DNA from: Psychrobium sp051201665
GTDB lineage: Bacteria > Pseudomonadota > Gammaproteobacteria > Enterobacterales > Psychrobiaceae
Length of the DNA: 64,000 nucleotides
Assembly: GCF_051201665.1 (NCBI RefSeq)
Contig: NZ_CP179210.1
Coordinates: forward strand, 930,001-994,000
Direction: 5' to 3'
Shown here: in pieces, positions 17,888 to 26,292 of the stretch
How the letters are laid out: each line of letters begins with the position of its first letter
How positions within the stretch are numbered: position 1 is the first letter of the stretch
Position numbers and translations under genes: made by a program
Notes under the pieces: generated by a model
Database searches by the model: none
What the model was told of the DNA's origin: nothing
Seen by the model: the letters and a program-made list of their open reading frames with translations, nothing else

Positions 17888-19867
17888 ATGTCTGTAAAAT
17901 GGACGACAGCTTTTGTTTTTTTAACACTTTTTATAACGCCAGTGACTGCTGCCGATATTGATGATGTTGAACGTATTAAGGTAAGCGGTCAGCAACTTAA
18001 GCACAGTGCTAATTATCTTGTGCTTAGCCGTGATGATTTTGTTGATAGTGCGCAAAACCTCAATGATGTACTCAATCAAATAAACGGTATTCAAGTACGC
18101 CAAATTAGCGGTGTCGGTAATCCTGCAGCCGTTTCTATTCGCGGCTCTTCGTCGAAACAGGTGCAATTGTATATTGACGGTCAGTTAGTTAACGATGGGC
18201 AATTTGGTGGGTTTGATTTAAACCAATTACCTGTCGAAAACATCCAATCAATTGAAGTAAGTAAAGAGCAGGCAATTGGCACAGGTGCTACGCCAATTGG
18301 CGGTGTAATTCGCATTAATACCTATAACCCGGAGCAGGACTCTTTGCGCTTAAGTGCTGGTCTGGGATCTTTTGGTTATCAAGAGTTAAACGTTGTAAAA
18401 AATAGCAGTTTTGAGCAGTTTCAAGGCGCAATAAGCGCGAGTTATGTGGCCAGTGATAACGATTATGATTATCTGGTTCCTCAACCTGTTGCCCATCCGA
18501 ATAAATCTATTGTTGAACCGCTTTTAAATAATGACTTTGAAAAAGTAAGCTTATCAGGCAATGGAGTATGGGTTGGTGAGCAACAACAAGTTCGCCTCAA
18601 TGGTCAGTATATTAACCAAGAAAAAGCACTGCCACATTACCAAATTAATGTGCGTAGCAACGAGTCTAGCTTAGATTTAGAGCAATCGAGGTTAGCGCTT
18701 ACATATTTGGTTAAGCGTATTGATAGTGTGTTGTCACAGTTTGAGTTGGAAGGTTACGTTGATTCGCGGGACGAGCATTACATTGATAGCATTCCGCAAT
18801 TAGTACGACGTGATGGGCGGTACAATACTGAAAAATACAGTGTGTCATTGAAGCCAACTTTTCTTGTTGAACAATGGACGTTAACGCCGTTTTTAGATGT
18901 TAATCAGCAACAGTTTACTTCACGAAGCTTTATTAATGGCGCAACGATAAGTTGTAATGGTATCAGTGCCTGCGACATTCGCGCTAAGACAACGCAATGG
19001 TTAGTGGGAAGCAGAGCCGATTGGCAAAGCACTGACAAAGTGGCATCTGCTCATTTGTTAATTAGTCAGTTATTTGATGACAGTAGCAATGTTGCACTCA
19101 ATCAGCAAAACGGAACCAAAGAGAACAACGATAGTGACTTTTTCTCTGCTGAATTTGGCACCCAATATCGTTGGCGCACTATTAATTTGGGCGCGGTATT
19201 AAGTCGTGGTGTCAGAATGCCAACGATGTTTGAACGTTACGGTGACCGAGGCTTATTTAAAGGTAATGGCAGTATTCGACCTGAACAGTCAGATGCTCTG
19301 TCGCTCAGTGCTGATTATGATGCTGCGCATTGGTCATTGTCTTCGGCCTTGTATGTAAAACAAATCTCTGATGCGATTGTCGCCACGTTTAACTCTTCGG
19401 GCATTGGCAGCTATGGCAATGTTAATGATGCGCAAATCCATGGGGTTGAACTTCAAGCTGATTATCAGTTGTCAGCAGCAATTTCTTTTCAGGGGCAAAT
19501 GAACTTGGTGGACAGTAAGAGCAAGTCGCCATTTTTCGCTTTTAACAATAAGAAACTGCCCGGCATTTATCATCAAGAATATAGCGCTAAAGTGAGCATT
19601 GATTTATCACAAGATTGGTCATTAGATGTCGCGACACAATATAGCAAAGGGCTTTATTTTAATTTAGGCAATAAGGTTGAGCAGCATACTCAAGGGAACG
19701 GTAATCCAAGTGATCGCTTGCTTAGTAATATCAATTTACGTTGGCAACAACGTGGGTTTGTCGTCAATGTTGGCGTCAACAATGTATTTGACGAGAGTTA
19801 CCAAGATCTCGCAAACCGTCCTGCCCAAGGGCGTAATCTATTTATTAAGTTTTCATTCGAGGAATAA
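17888..19867 (+). CDS. btuB: BtuB-like TonB-dependent cobalamin receptor
   Basis: 659 residues from the ATG at 17888, preceded by GAGGGTG; an ATG 72 bp upstream in the same frame has no such site. The signal peptide ends near residue 22 (TPVTAA). A TonB-box-like ERIKVSG follows, then a plug (LNDVLNQINGIQVRQISGVG, AVSIRGSSSKQVQLYIDGQ, SIEVSKEQAIGTGATPIGGV) and a barrel ending FIKFSFEE. Its position under a cobalamin riboswitch and its size (E. coli BtuB about 614) support vitamin B12 or corrinoid uptake across the outer membrane. The following lipoprotein gene starts 5 bp after its stop. Confidence 0.9.
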   Translation: MSVKWTTAFVFLTLFITPVTAADIDDVERIKVSGQQLKHSANYLVLSRDDFVDSAQNLNDVLNQINGIQVRQISGVGNPAAVSIRGSSSKQVQLYIDGQLVNDGQFGGFDLNQLPVENIQSIEVSKEQAIGTGATPIGGVIRINTYNPEQDSLRLSAGLGSFGYQELNVVKNSSFEQFQGAISASYVASDNDYDYLVPQPVAHPNKSIVEPLLNNDFEKVSLSGNGVWVGEQQQVRLNGQYINQEKALPHYQINVRSNESSLDLEQSRLALTYLVKRIDSVLSQFELEGYVDSRDEHYIDSIPQLVRRDGRYNTEKYSVSLKPTFLVEQWTLTPFLDVNQQQFTSRSFINGATISCNGISACDIRAKTTQWLVGSRADWQSTDKVASAHLLISQLFDDSSNVALNQQNGTKENNDSDFFSAEFGTQYRWRTINLGAVLSRGVRMPTMFERYGDRGLFKGNGSIRPEQSDALSLSADYDAAHWSLSSALYVKQISDAIVATFNSSGIGSYGNVNDAQIHGVELQADYQLSAAISFQGQMNLVDSKSKSPFFAFNNKKLPGIYHQEYSAKVSIDLSQDWSLDVATQYSKGLYFNLGNKVEQHTQGNGNPSDRLLSNINLRWQQRGFVVNVGVNNVFDESYQDLANRPAQGRNLFIKFSFEE

Positions 19868-19872
19868 TTACT

Positions 19873-21099
19873 ATGAGTCATTTTTTAAGCACAGCTAATG
19901 CTAAGCGTACTTCGTTGTCACTGGCACTCGCTGCTAGTGTGAGTTTACTCGCTGGTTGTGGTGGAAGTAGTGATACTAAAACAGATATCGTTCCTATTAT
20001 CCCTAAAAAAGCAGTGGTTCAAACCATTGCCCCTGACTATTCAAGCTCTGAAGTCGCTTATTTAGACATTAATGCTCAATCGGTAGCGGGTGATTACTAT
20101 GTGAAAGATAAGTCTGATTATACGTTAACGAGTTACGGTACTGACGTTTATCATATTGGACGTTTCTTTATTGATACTATTGCAAAATACAACAGTGAAA
20201 CGCCTGATGCACAAGTGTATTCTCACAGTACTAAAGCAGAAGGCGAGACTGGCTCTTCAAACCCATATAACTTGGTTTTTGCTAACGCTAATAAAGCGTA
20301 CTTAATTCGTTATGCTTCATCTAAAGTGTGGATCATTAACCCAAATGCAGCTAATGAATCTGACTTTAAAATTGGTGAATTAGATTTAGCGGCTTACGTA
20401 CCGGAAAATAACAGTACGACGCCTTCTCCATCTGCTGGCGTCATTGTTGACGGTAAGTTATATATTACGATGCAGCGTTTATCTGACAGTTTTGCACCAA
20501 ACACTGCTTATGTTGCGGTTTATGATGTGGCTACTGATACCGAGATTGAAACTAACCACACTGCTGATGATGAAGTTAAAGGTATTAAGCTAAATGGTCA
20601 AAATCCATTAGAGCATAATATCAAAGCTGCGTTTGGTGATGTATATGTGACTTCTCGTAGTGCTTATGGCAACACTGATCTTAGCCTTAGCATGATTGAA
20701 AAAATTGAAACATCTGATTATTCAACGTCAACGTTAGTGAGTGCGGCCGATATTGCTGATAACACGGAAGCGTTTATTACGAGCAGTGAAATAGTGTCGA
20801 CGACCAAAGGTTATTTTGTGGCGAGCAAAGCCGGCTTTAATGACGATGGTGTATGGACAACAACATCTGGTCTTTTTGAGTTTAATCCAACCACTGGCGC
20901 TATTGTAAATAGCAATATTGCTGATACTGGTAGCGAACAAATTTCATTCATTAGTGTTGATGATTCAAGTTTCCTATGGGTAAGTACTATTAACCCATCG
21001 ACGCCGGGTATTGACGTTATTAATACTAATACTAACGAAAAAGAAGGCGATCGTTTACTGACTGAATTAAATCCGAGTGTTATTCGTTTCTTAAAATAG
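19873..21099 (+). CDS. Lipoprotein co-transcribed with BtuB, beta-propeller-like (possible BtuG analogue)
   Basis: 408 residues. A lipoprotein signal has the lipobox LLAGC with Cys29, followed by GGSSDTK and so without an inner-membrane retention Asp. The rest is about seven repeats of short beta strands with a 'place in strand, then Asp-x-x-Thr' look (VYDVATDTEIETN, LFEFNPTTGAIVNSN, IDVINTNTNEKEGD), consistent with a YVTN/WD-type propeller. It lies 5 bp downstream of btuB under the same riboswitch, with GAGGAA inside the btuB end as ribosome site. In Bacteroides the propeller lipoprotein BtuG sits on BtuB and captures B12. An equivalent role here is inference from fold and context. A MITE separates it from its terminator. 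Confidence 0.75.
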   Translation: MSHFLSTANAKRTSLSLALAASVSLLAGCGGSSDTKTDIVPIIPKKAVVQTIAPDYSSSEVAYLDINAQSVAGDYYVKDKSDYTLTSYGTDVYHIGRFFIDTIAKYNSETPDAQVYSHSTKAEGETGSSNPYNLVFANANKAYLIRYASSKVWIINPNAANESDFKIGELDLAAYVPENNSTTPSPSAGVIVDGKLYITMQRLSDSFAPNTAYVAVYDVATDTEIETNHTADDEVKGIKLNGQNPLEHNIKAAFGDVYVTSRSAYGNTDLSLSMIEKIETSDYSTSTLVSAADIADNTEAFITSSEIVSTTKGYFVASKAGFNDDGVWTTTSGLFEFNPTTGAIVNSNIADTGSEQISFISVDDSSFLWVSTINPSTPGIDVINTNTNEKEGDRLLTELNPSVIRFLK

Positions 21100-21106
21100 T
21101 TAATTA

Positions 21107-21417
21107 GGGTCTGTTGAACTTTGTGGTTCAAATTTTGTTCAATCTAAAAGGGTTTTGGGCAAGGCATGAGGATTGATGCCTAGTTTATCTAGGTGAATGA
21201 CGAATAACGCGGCACAAAATCCTTTTAGATGAATCCAACTGACAGCATTTGTTTGTTATTTCTACGGCGTTATCGCCTATTCGTGTATTGCTACATGGAT
21301 GTAGCTCATTAGGATAATGCAGGAGCTATTATCGAGCCAGCTACACCACATAGGCTCTGCCTTGCAGAAACCTCAAACAAATTGCTGCAAAAATGAACTC
21401 AAAAGATCAACAGACCC
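21107..21417 (-). mobile_element. MITE family 2, copy 1 (311 bp, TA duplication)
   Basis: Ends GGGTCTGTTGA at left and TCAACAGACCC at right, flanked by TA on both sides. It is the inverted counterpart of the copy at 56007-56317, with a few differences. It has no coding capacity. A TA target duplication is typical of elements moved by IS630/Tc1-mariner transposases. It is inserted between the lipoprotein stop (21099) and its terminator (21434). Confidence 0.88.
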
Positions 21418-21433
21418 TAGTAACACCCCAAAA

Positions 21434-21462
21434 AGCCAGCCTGTGAAACAGGCTGGCTTTTA
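21434..21462 (+). terminator. Terminator of the btuB-lipoprotein operon
   Basis: AGCCAGCCTG and CAGGCTGGCT form a perfect 10-bp stem with loop TGAAA, followed by TTTTAT. It was probably adjacent to the lipoprotein stop before the 311-bp element inserted. Confidence 0.85.
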
Positions 21463-21525
21463 TGTTTGCAATGAACGGTATCGGGCGAGGTCATGGAGGA
21501 CAAGTCAGATAGTAATTGATCTAAT

Positions 21526-21537
21526 ACGAACGTTCGT
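21526..21537. promoter_or_regulatory. Probable TetR-family operator
   Basis: The perfect palindrome ACGAACGTTCGT lies 41 bp before the tetR start codon, the usual form and place of an autoregulatory TetR site. Binding is inferred. Confidence 0.6.
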
Positions 21538-21577
21538 GCTATTTTGTTGTGAGGTTGAATGATGACGATGGAATAAC

Positions 21578-22165
21578 ATGGTTGATAAAGGTAAGAAAAC
21601 AAAGCAGCAGATTCTAGAAACAGCTTTGTTAATGGCGACTGAGACGAGCTTAAATGATCTAACAATTGGCGGATTGGCGGTTGCAACGGGGATGTCTAAG
21701 TCGGGACTCTTTGCGCATTTTAAGTCGAAAGAAAATTTGCAGTTAGAAGTGTTGCGTCATGCACATGGTTTGTTTAGAAAAACTATTATTGAGCCGACGA
21801 TGGCAATTGAAGATCCTCTAACACGACTAATGAGCATGTGTGATTGTTGGCTCGACTGGTATGAGCGTCAGGCGAAGACCTGCATCTTCATTTCTGCGGC
21901 GGTAGAGTTTGACGATCAAGATGGGGCGGTTCACGACAAGATTTGCCGTGATTTGGCTCTTTGGCTCGATCATTTGAATTACACCGTTGAGCAAGTGATT
22001 GCTGCCAAACAGTTTAAAGAAGGCACTGATTCGCAGCAATTTGTTTACGAGCTTTATTCGTTGTATTTAGGCACGCAAAGCATGGTGTGGGTTGGGGTTG
22101 AAGACAATCAGCACAGCAGATTTAAGCGAGCACTTAGTGATCTTATCGCTCGTTATAGGAGTTAA
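21578..22165 (+). CDS. TetR-family transcriptional regulator
   Basis: 195 residues. The N-terminal helix-turn-helix (about 8-55: KQQILETALLMATETSLNDL, GMSKSGLFAHFKSKENL) is typical of TetR, and the C-terminal ligand domain is YcdC-like (LDWYERQAKTCIFISAAVEF). It likely represses itself and the following hydrolase gene, 3 bp downstream, through the palindrome at 21526. The ligand is unknown, but the partner hydrolase hints at a fatty acid or ester signal. Confidence 0.9.
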   Translation: MVDKGKKTKQQILETALLMATETSLNDLTIGGLAVATGMSKSGLFAHFKSKENLQLEVLRHAHGLFRKTIIEPTMAIEDPLTRLMSMCDCWLDWYERQAKTCIFISAAVEFDDQDGAVHDKICRDLALWLDHLNYTVEQVIAAKQFKEGTDSQQFVYELYSLYLGTQSMVWVGVEDNQHSRFKRALSDLIARYRS

Positions 22166-22168
22166 GAT

Positions 22169-23020
22169 ATGAGTAGTAAAATTTATTTTTCAGACAGTAA
22201 AAAACGCTCGATGGGCTTTCATGTGGTCCGAGTTATTTCTAGCGTGCTAAACAAAACAGCCCCTAAGTTTGCCTTAAAACAGGCGGAGAAAATTCTGTTA
22301 ACGCCTGCTAAAGGGCGTAAGCAAGCTACGGTGCCAGAGAGAATGGCGATAGAAAAAATTAGTGGTGTTGCTGGTCATCTGCAGCAATATAGTCTTGGTG
22401 AAGGTGATATTGTGATTTTAACGCATGGTTGGTCAGGTAGCGCGAGCCAGTTTTTTCCGCTGATGGAAAAAATTGCGAAAGCGGGTTATAGAGCTATTGC
22501 CTTTGATCACTACGGACACGGTAAAAGTAGTGGGAAAATTGCCAACTTACCGCTATTTATTAAAGGCATTAACGATGTTGTGAACATACATGGTAAAGAT
22601 AATATTCGCTGTATTGTCAGTCATTCGATGGGGACTGTGTCGGCGCTTAATTTACCAAAAGATATTCCGCATGTTTTAATTGCGCCCATTTTTGGTTTCT
22701 ATGATTCGCTGCGAAAGAGTGTGTTTGATAGCGGCATGTCACCTGTATTATTTGAACGATTGTTGAAAGATATAGAAGGGACGCACCAAATTCAGTTTAA
22801 AGATGCTGTATCTGAACAACATATTGGTTTGGTAGAGCAGCCGCTACATATCGTTCATGATGAGCAAGATCGTTTTGCGCCCTTTGCAGCGAGTCAAACA
22901 ATGAGCGAGACACACCCACATATCACGCTTTATCCAACCCAAGGACATGGCCACGGTCGAGTAATAAATAGTGAAAATACTTGGCAAGTGGTACAAGGAT
23001 TACTTCAACAAGAAACATAA
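22169..23020 (+). CDS. Alpha/beta hydrolase
   Basis: 283 residues of the alpha/beta hydrolase fold. It has VILTHGWSGSASQF (oxyanion loop), AFDHYGHGKSSG, the nucleophile elbow SHSMGT (Ser near residue 153), HDEQDRFAP (acid) and GHGHGRV (His). No signal peptide is apparent, so it is probably cytoplasmic. The substrate is not predictable. It forms a two-gene operon with the TetR gene. The sequence after it on the plus strand lacks a good terminator of its own. Confidence 0.88.
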   Translation: MSSKIYFSDSKKRSMGFHVVRVISSVLNKTAPKFALKQAEKILLTPAKGRKQATVPERMAIEKISGVAGHLQQYSLGEGDIVILTHGWSGSASQFFPLMEKIAKAGYRAIAFDHYGHGKSSGKIANLPLFIKGINDVVNIHGKDNIRCIVSHSMGTVSALNLPKDIPHVLIAPIFGFYDSLRKSVFDSGMSPVLFERLLKDIEGTHQIQFKDAVSEQHIGLVEQPLHIVHDEQDRFAPFAASQTMSETHPHITLYPTQGHGHGRVINSENTWQVVQGLLQQET

Positions 23021-23057
23021 ACAATCAGAAGAGATTTGATGATTTTTAGATTGAATG

Positions 23058-23094
23058 AAAAAAAAGCGCTGAGAACACAAGGTTTCAGCGCTTT
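23058..23094 (-). terminator. Terminator of the rpmE2-rpmJ2 operon
   Basis: AAAGCGCTGA pairs with TCAGCGCTTT, followed on the minus strand by a run of eight T. It lies 27 bp after the rpmJ2 stop. Confidence 0.85.
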
Positions 23095-23120
23095 CGCGTA
23101 TCAAAAACACAACATTTCTC

Positions 23121-23246
23121 TTATCGTTGGCGCGCTTTTAATCGTGGGTTTTCTTTACAGATAACATACAGCTTGCCGCGACGTTTTACTATCTGACATT
23201 TGGGATGTCGGCTTTTTGCAGACTTAAGAGAAGATAGTACTTTCAT
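23121..23246 (-). CDS. ykgO: Alternative (zinc-free) ribosomal protein L36
   Basis: 41 residues beginning MKVLSSLKSAK, with the conserved CQIVKRRGKLYVICKENPR of type B L36 (RpmJ2/YkgO). It lacks the zinc-binding set of the type A protein. It starts 2 bp after the rpmE2 stop and so is coupled to it. In other gammaproteobacteria this pair replaces the zinc-containing paralogues during zinc starvation, under Zur control. Confidence 0.95.
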   Translation of the reverse strand: MKVLSSLKSAKSRHPKCQIVKRRGKLYVICKENPRLKARQR

Positions 23247-23248
23247 TT

Positions 23249-23518
23249 CTATTTCCCTTTAGTTTTAGAAAATAACTTGCCAAAACGAAGACTAAAGCTT
23301 GCTGCGCGGCCATCGGTGTTCGTTTGTTTCTGTTGGCCAGTGTAAAACGGATGTGAATCGCTTGATACATCGAGTGTTACATAAGGGTAGGTATTACCAT
23401 CTTCATTCCATACTTTTTCTTTATCAGTCTTGATGGTTGAGCCTACTAAAAAGTATGAATCTACAGATACGTCGTGGAATAGTACTTTGCGGTATTCTGG
23501 GTGAATATTTGGTTTCAT
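23249..23518 (-). CDS. rpmE2: Type B (zinc-free) ribosomal protein L31
   Basis: 89 residues from the ATG at 23518 (MKPNIHPEYRKVLFHD); the longer frame upstream has no support. It ends FSLRFGKLFSKTKGK, typical of YkgM/RpmE2. It has no CxxC zinc motif, so it can replace zinc-binding L31 on ribosomes and release zinc. It is first of a two-gene operon with ykgO, with a Zur-like site 30 bp upstream. Confidence 0.95.
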   Translation of the reverse strand: MKPNIHPEYRKVLFHDVSVDSYFLVGSTIKTDKEKVWNEDGNTYPYVTLDVSSDSHPFYTGQQKQTNTDGRAASFSLRFGKLFSKTKGK

Positions 23519-23548
23519 GGTTTGCCTATAACATAATATATTTTGAGT

Positions 23549-23568
23549 AATGTTATATCGTAACAATT
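23549..23568. promoter_or_regulatory. Probable Zur box
   Basis: AATGTTATATCGTAACAATT is an imperfect palindrome close to the Zur consensus (TGTTATA...TAACA). It lies just upstream of rpmE2, where Zur represses this operon in related bacteria. Confidence 0.75.
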
Positions 23569-23576
23569 TTGCAATC

Positions 23577-23611
23577 AAGAACTAAATGATATTTATTATC
23601 ATTTAGTTCTT
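23577..23611. terminator. Perfect 15-bp inverted repeat overlapping the NUDIX stop
   Basis: The 15-bp arms AAGAACTAAATGATA and TATCATTTAGTTCTT surround a 5-nt loop. The NUDIX stop codon (23603-23605) is inside the right arm. It is probably the transcription end of that gene, although no long T run follows on the minus strand. A Fur-box-like resemblance is noted but judged weaker. Confidence 0.5.
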
Positions 23612-24191
23612 GTTAATTAAGTTATGGAGTTTGCTCATGAGATCGTGGTTGCTGAGTAGGTTGTTCATTGGTTTAAATAAAGGGGATGGCAGCTTGGTCA
23701 TATCAAACCATTGCCATTGTGTACATTTATCCACTTCCATTATTGTCGCATCTTGGCTGGCAGACTCAGCGGTGACATAGAGTGTGATGTAATGTTTAGT
23801 AGCATCAAAGATATCATTGGTGTATCCAAGTTGTGTAATGGCGCTTATCTCTAGTCCTGTTTCTTCCAATACTTCACGCGCTGCACAGCTTTCTATCGAT
23901 TCTCCCATTTCTAAGTGGCCGCCAGGTGTTGCCCAAGTATTGGCACCATGGGAGCCAATGCGTTCGCCTAATAATACCAATTGCATTAAATATTTGCCCA
24001 CTTGTACTTGTTAAAATTAACTAAAATGGCGTTGCTCTCAATCCTAATAGCCAGCTATTAGTCAATCGAGCGCCTTGTTTTAGCTGATTTTCTCTACGCA
24101 CAACAAGATCACTTACTTAATGCAATTGGTATAAGACTTTTTCTTGATTGATAATGAGCACTGCAACACCAACGCGTACTTGAGATGTCAT
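23603..24191 (-). pseudogene. NUDIX hydrolase interrupted by a MITE
   Basis: The ATG at 24191 (after AAGGACG) starts MTSQVRVGVAVLIINQEKVL. The frame then runs into MITE copy C and stops. Beyond the element, LLGERIGSHGANTW, the NUDIX box (GGHLEMGES...REVLEETGLEI) and the rest continue to 23603. Removing 160 bp restores EKVLLGERIGS. The interrupted product would be a MutT-like pyrophosphatase. The downstream part has an ATG supplied by the MITE end (MQLVLLGER), which could make a 122-residue protein lacking the first strand; activity is doubtful. Confidence 0.9.
23974..24132 (+). mobile_element. MITE family 1, copy C, inside the NUDIX gene
   Basis: Full 159-bp consensus copy with perfect 16-bp ends. 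The flanks (ATA before, ATA overlapping the right end) fit a 2-3 bp target duplication, because the ancestral gene is restored by removing 160 bp. Confidence 0.95.
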
Positions 24192-24205
24192 GATTTACGT
24201 CCTTT

Positions 24206-24901
24206 TTAGAGTGAAGTAATTGCTTTAATACGGATATAGCGTGAGGCAATATCGCAGTCATGTGATTTATGTTTTACCCGTTGATAATGCGCAATTGTTT
24301 TTGCTAAATAGGCTTGATTAATCGCCTGTTGTGGTTCACTTATTACTTGCCACATTTGTTCACCAACGGCAGACATTGGCGCTGAATACTGCGTGTCATT
24401 AGTCACTAATAATGCTTCATAATAGCGTTTATTATCGTTGATAATTTGCTCTGATTTGAGTGATAAATCTAATGCGATTAAACCTTGTCGTAAGTGATAC
24501 GGCTCGTTTACAGGGCATAATAAAAAATCGATAGTTTGGTGCTGGTGTTGTTTAAGGATTTGCGTGACAAATTCTTGAATTAATTCACCACCGACTCCTG
24601 CGATGATAACCAATTGCTTTTTTGATGCGAGCTCTAAGGGCAGTTGACTGACATCCCCGCAATGCACCTGCCAATTAAAATCCTGTTGAGGATAAAAGCG
24701 CGTTAATTTAGCGTCAACTTCATCCATCAAGGCTGGCACTATATCAATAAAATGAATAGTTGGTGGCGATTGAACCTTGGCGAACTTTGACAACAAGCTC
24801 ATGCCAAGATGGCCGTGATCACAGCAACAATCCCAAATGTGTTCGTATTCGTTTTCAATGAGGTGTTGTAAGGTCAAAAGACGATGGCTGAGTTTAAACA
24901 C
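24206..24901 (-). CDS. TrmK-like tRNA (adenine22-N1) methyltransferase
   Basis: 231 residues of the COG2384 (TrmK) family. The SAM-binding motif is unusual, IWDCCCDHGHLGMSLL at about 21-36, followed by HFIDIVPALMDEV and the conserved VIIAGVGGELIQEF and CPVNEPYHLRQGL. By family it methylates A22 of tRNAs at N1. It starts after its own intergenic gap and ends 15 bp before the NUDIX start region, so the two may have formed an operon. The assignment rests on motifs only. Confidence 0.8.
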   Translation of the reverse strand: MFKLSHRLLTLQHLIENEYEHIWDCCCDHGHLGMSLLSKFAKVQSPPTIHFIDIVPALMDEVDAKLTRFYPQQDFNWQVHCGDVSQLPLELASKKQLVIIAGVGGELIQEFVTQILKQHQHQTIDFLLCPVNEPYHLRQGLIALDLSLKSEQIINDNKRYYEALLVTNDTQYSAPMSAVGEQMWQVISEPQQAINQAYLAKTIAHYQRVKHKSHDCDIASRYIRIKAITSL

Positions 24902-24988
24902 AATGATGGTCAGTTAAATTACTTAAAAATATTGACCATTATTGTACGTGCCAGCGCTTCAAATGTTAATTGGATAATGAAGTAAACG

Positions 24989-25381
24989 TTAGCGTGATGA
25001 TACTGAATAGGGAGTCAATCGTTGTAGTTTTGTTGTCAGAATTTCAGGATACTTTTCGAGTAAGGTGTTAACTTGTTGTTTTATTGCTGTAACTTTAATT
25101 TCTTTGATAATACAACTTGTAGCGAGTGCCAATGCAAGACCAGTACAAAACATTGCGTAGGTAAAATCGCCTTTGTTCATATAGGTGCCAGCCATTACAC
25201 AAAACATAATTATGCCTATAAAATCTCCAAATTGGTTGTAAGAATATACTAAGCGGTTTGTAGCAATATCTTTCTTTATTGTTAGTTTCGAGACAAAACG
25301 TGAGAAGTGAACATGCACATGATTATTCTTGAGTTGAGCATCTTCACCATACTGCTGTAAGAGTTTTGCGAGTAGTTTCAT
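24989..25381 (-). CDS. Hypothetical membrane protein
   Basis: 130 residues, ATG start. It has two membrane segments near 52-68 (GDFIGIIMFCVMAGTYM) and 73-92 (FTYAMFCTGLALALATSCII), with a His-rich N-terminal part (NNHVHVHFSR) and a cytoplasmic tail. No family is recognised. It stands alone between btuF and the trmK-like gene. Confidence 0.65.
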   Translation of the reverse strand: MKLLAKLLQQYGEDAQLKNNHVHVHFSRFVSKLTIKKDIATNRLVYSYNQFGDFIGIIMFCVMAGTYMNKGDFTYAMFCTGLALALATSCIIKEIKVTAIKQQVNTLLEKYPEILTTKLQRLTPYSVSSR

Positions 25382-25440
25382 TGTAATGCTCCATGCTTGA
25401 AAGCTTAATAATAGAGCATTACGTCGATCTATTAAAGAGA

Positions 25441-26292
25441 TTACCGAGCTTTATCAATAAATTCGCACACTTGCTTCATCGGCGTTAATACTCTAGGCGT
25501 TGGTCGGTGAAGTACCTTGGCATCAGGATGATATATTTGCTTGTTTTTTACCGCCGGTAATAATTGCCACTGCTGCCAATTGTAAAGTTCATGGCCTCGC
25601 GTTTCTTTGTCCTCAGGGACTAAAATCACTTGCGCGCCAGTAAGTAATACATTTTCAGTGCTCACTTTAGGGTAAGGACTATCCGCATCATTAAAGACAT
25701 TAACTCCGCCGCAGCGAGTAATGAACTGATTGATCCAACTGTCTTTGCTAACCGTCATTAATGGTTTTGACCATAGCTGATAAAATACCTTAACCGGTTT
25801 GCGTGATTGATATTGCGTTGTGATTGCTGCGAGCTCTTGCTCAAAGTTGTTAGCAACTTGCGCCGCTTGTTTTTCATAGCCAGTCACTCTGCCCAGATGA
25901 CGAATATCGCTAGCAATTTCATCAAGGGTTGTGGGATCAGAAGCAACCACGTTAAAACCCAATTTTTTGATTTGTTCGATTTGATTAAATTTATTGCCAC
26001 TTGGCCAAGTTACGACGAGATCCGGCTTTAAACTGATAAGTTTTTCTAACGTTATACCTCGATAATCACCAATCACTTCGATCGATTTTTCCTGCTCTGG
26101 ATAATCGGCGTGAGTTATCGTTGCAACGATATGCTCGCCAGCGCCAATGGCATAGAGCATTTCGACGGCATGAGGAGAAAGCGCGATGATTCGTTTAGGA
26201 TGCGCATCTTCTGCGGCAACATTAACTGTGATAACGATCAGCGATAAGGTTGCAACGATAAGACGTTTAAGATTCTTAATAATCAAAACCAA
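25441..26292 (-). CDS. btuF: Periplasmic vitamin B12-binding protein
   Basis: About 283 residues. The likely start is a TTG at 26292 or 26286, overlapping the cobO end by up to 17 bp. The signal peptide ends near VNVAAEDA. The mature part has the BtuF pattern (RIIALSPHAVEMLYAIGAG, VIGDYRGITLEKLISLKPDL) and ends KQVCEFIDKAR. It carries B12 to the BtuCD importer encoded in the same operon, where it is the last gene. The absence of an ATG start suggests low, coupled translation. Confidence 0.92.
   Translation of the reverse strand: MVLIIKNLKRLIVATLSLIVITVNVAAEDAHPKRIIALSPHAVEMLYAIGAGEHIVATITHADYPEQEKSIEVIGDYRGITLEKLISLKPDLVVTWPSGNKFNQIEQIKKLGFNVVASDPTTLDEIASDIRHLGRVTGYEKQAAQVANNFEQELAAITTQYQSRKPVKVFYQLWSKPLMTVSKDSWINQFITRCGGVNVFNDADSPYPKVSTENVLLTGAQVILVPEDKETRGHELYNWQQWQLLPAVKNKQIYHPDAKVLHRPTPRVLTPMKQVCEFIDKAR

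Noticed and set aside
23577..23611. Fur box reading of the perfect inverted repeat
   Set aside because: The repeat contains the NUDIX stop codon and lies at a gene end; a transcription end fits better than an operator.
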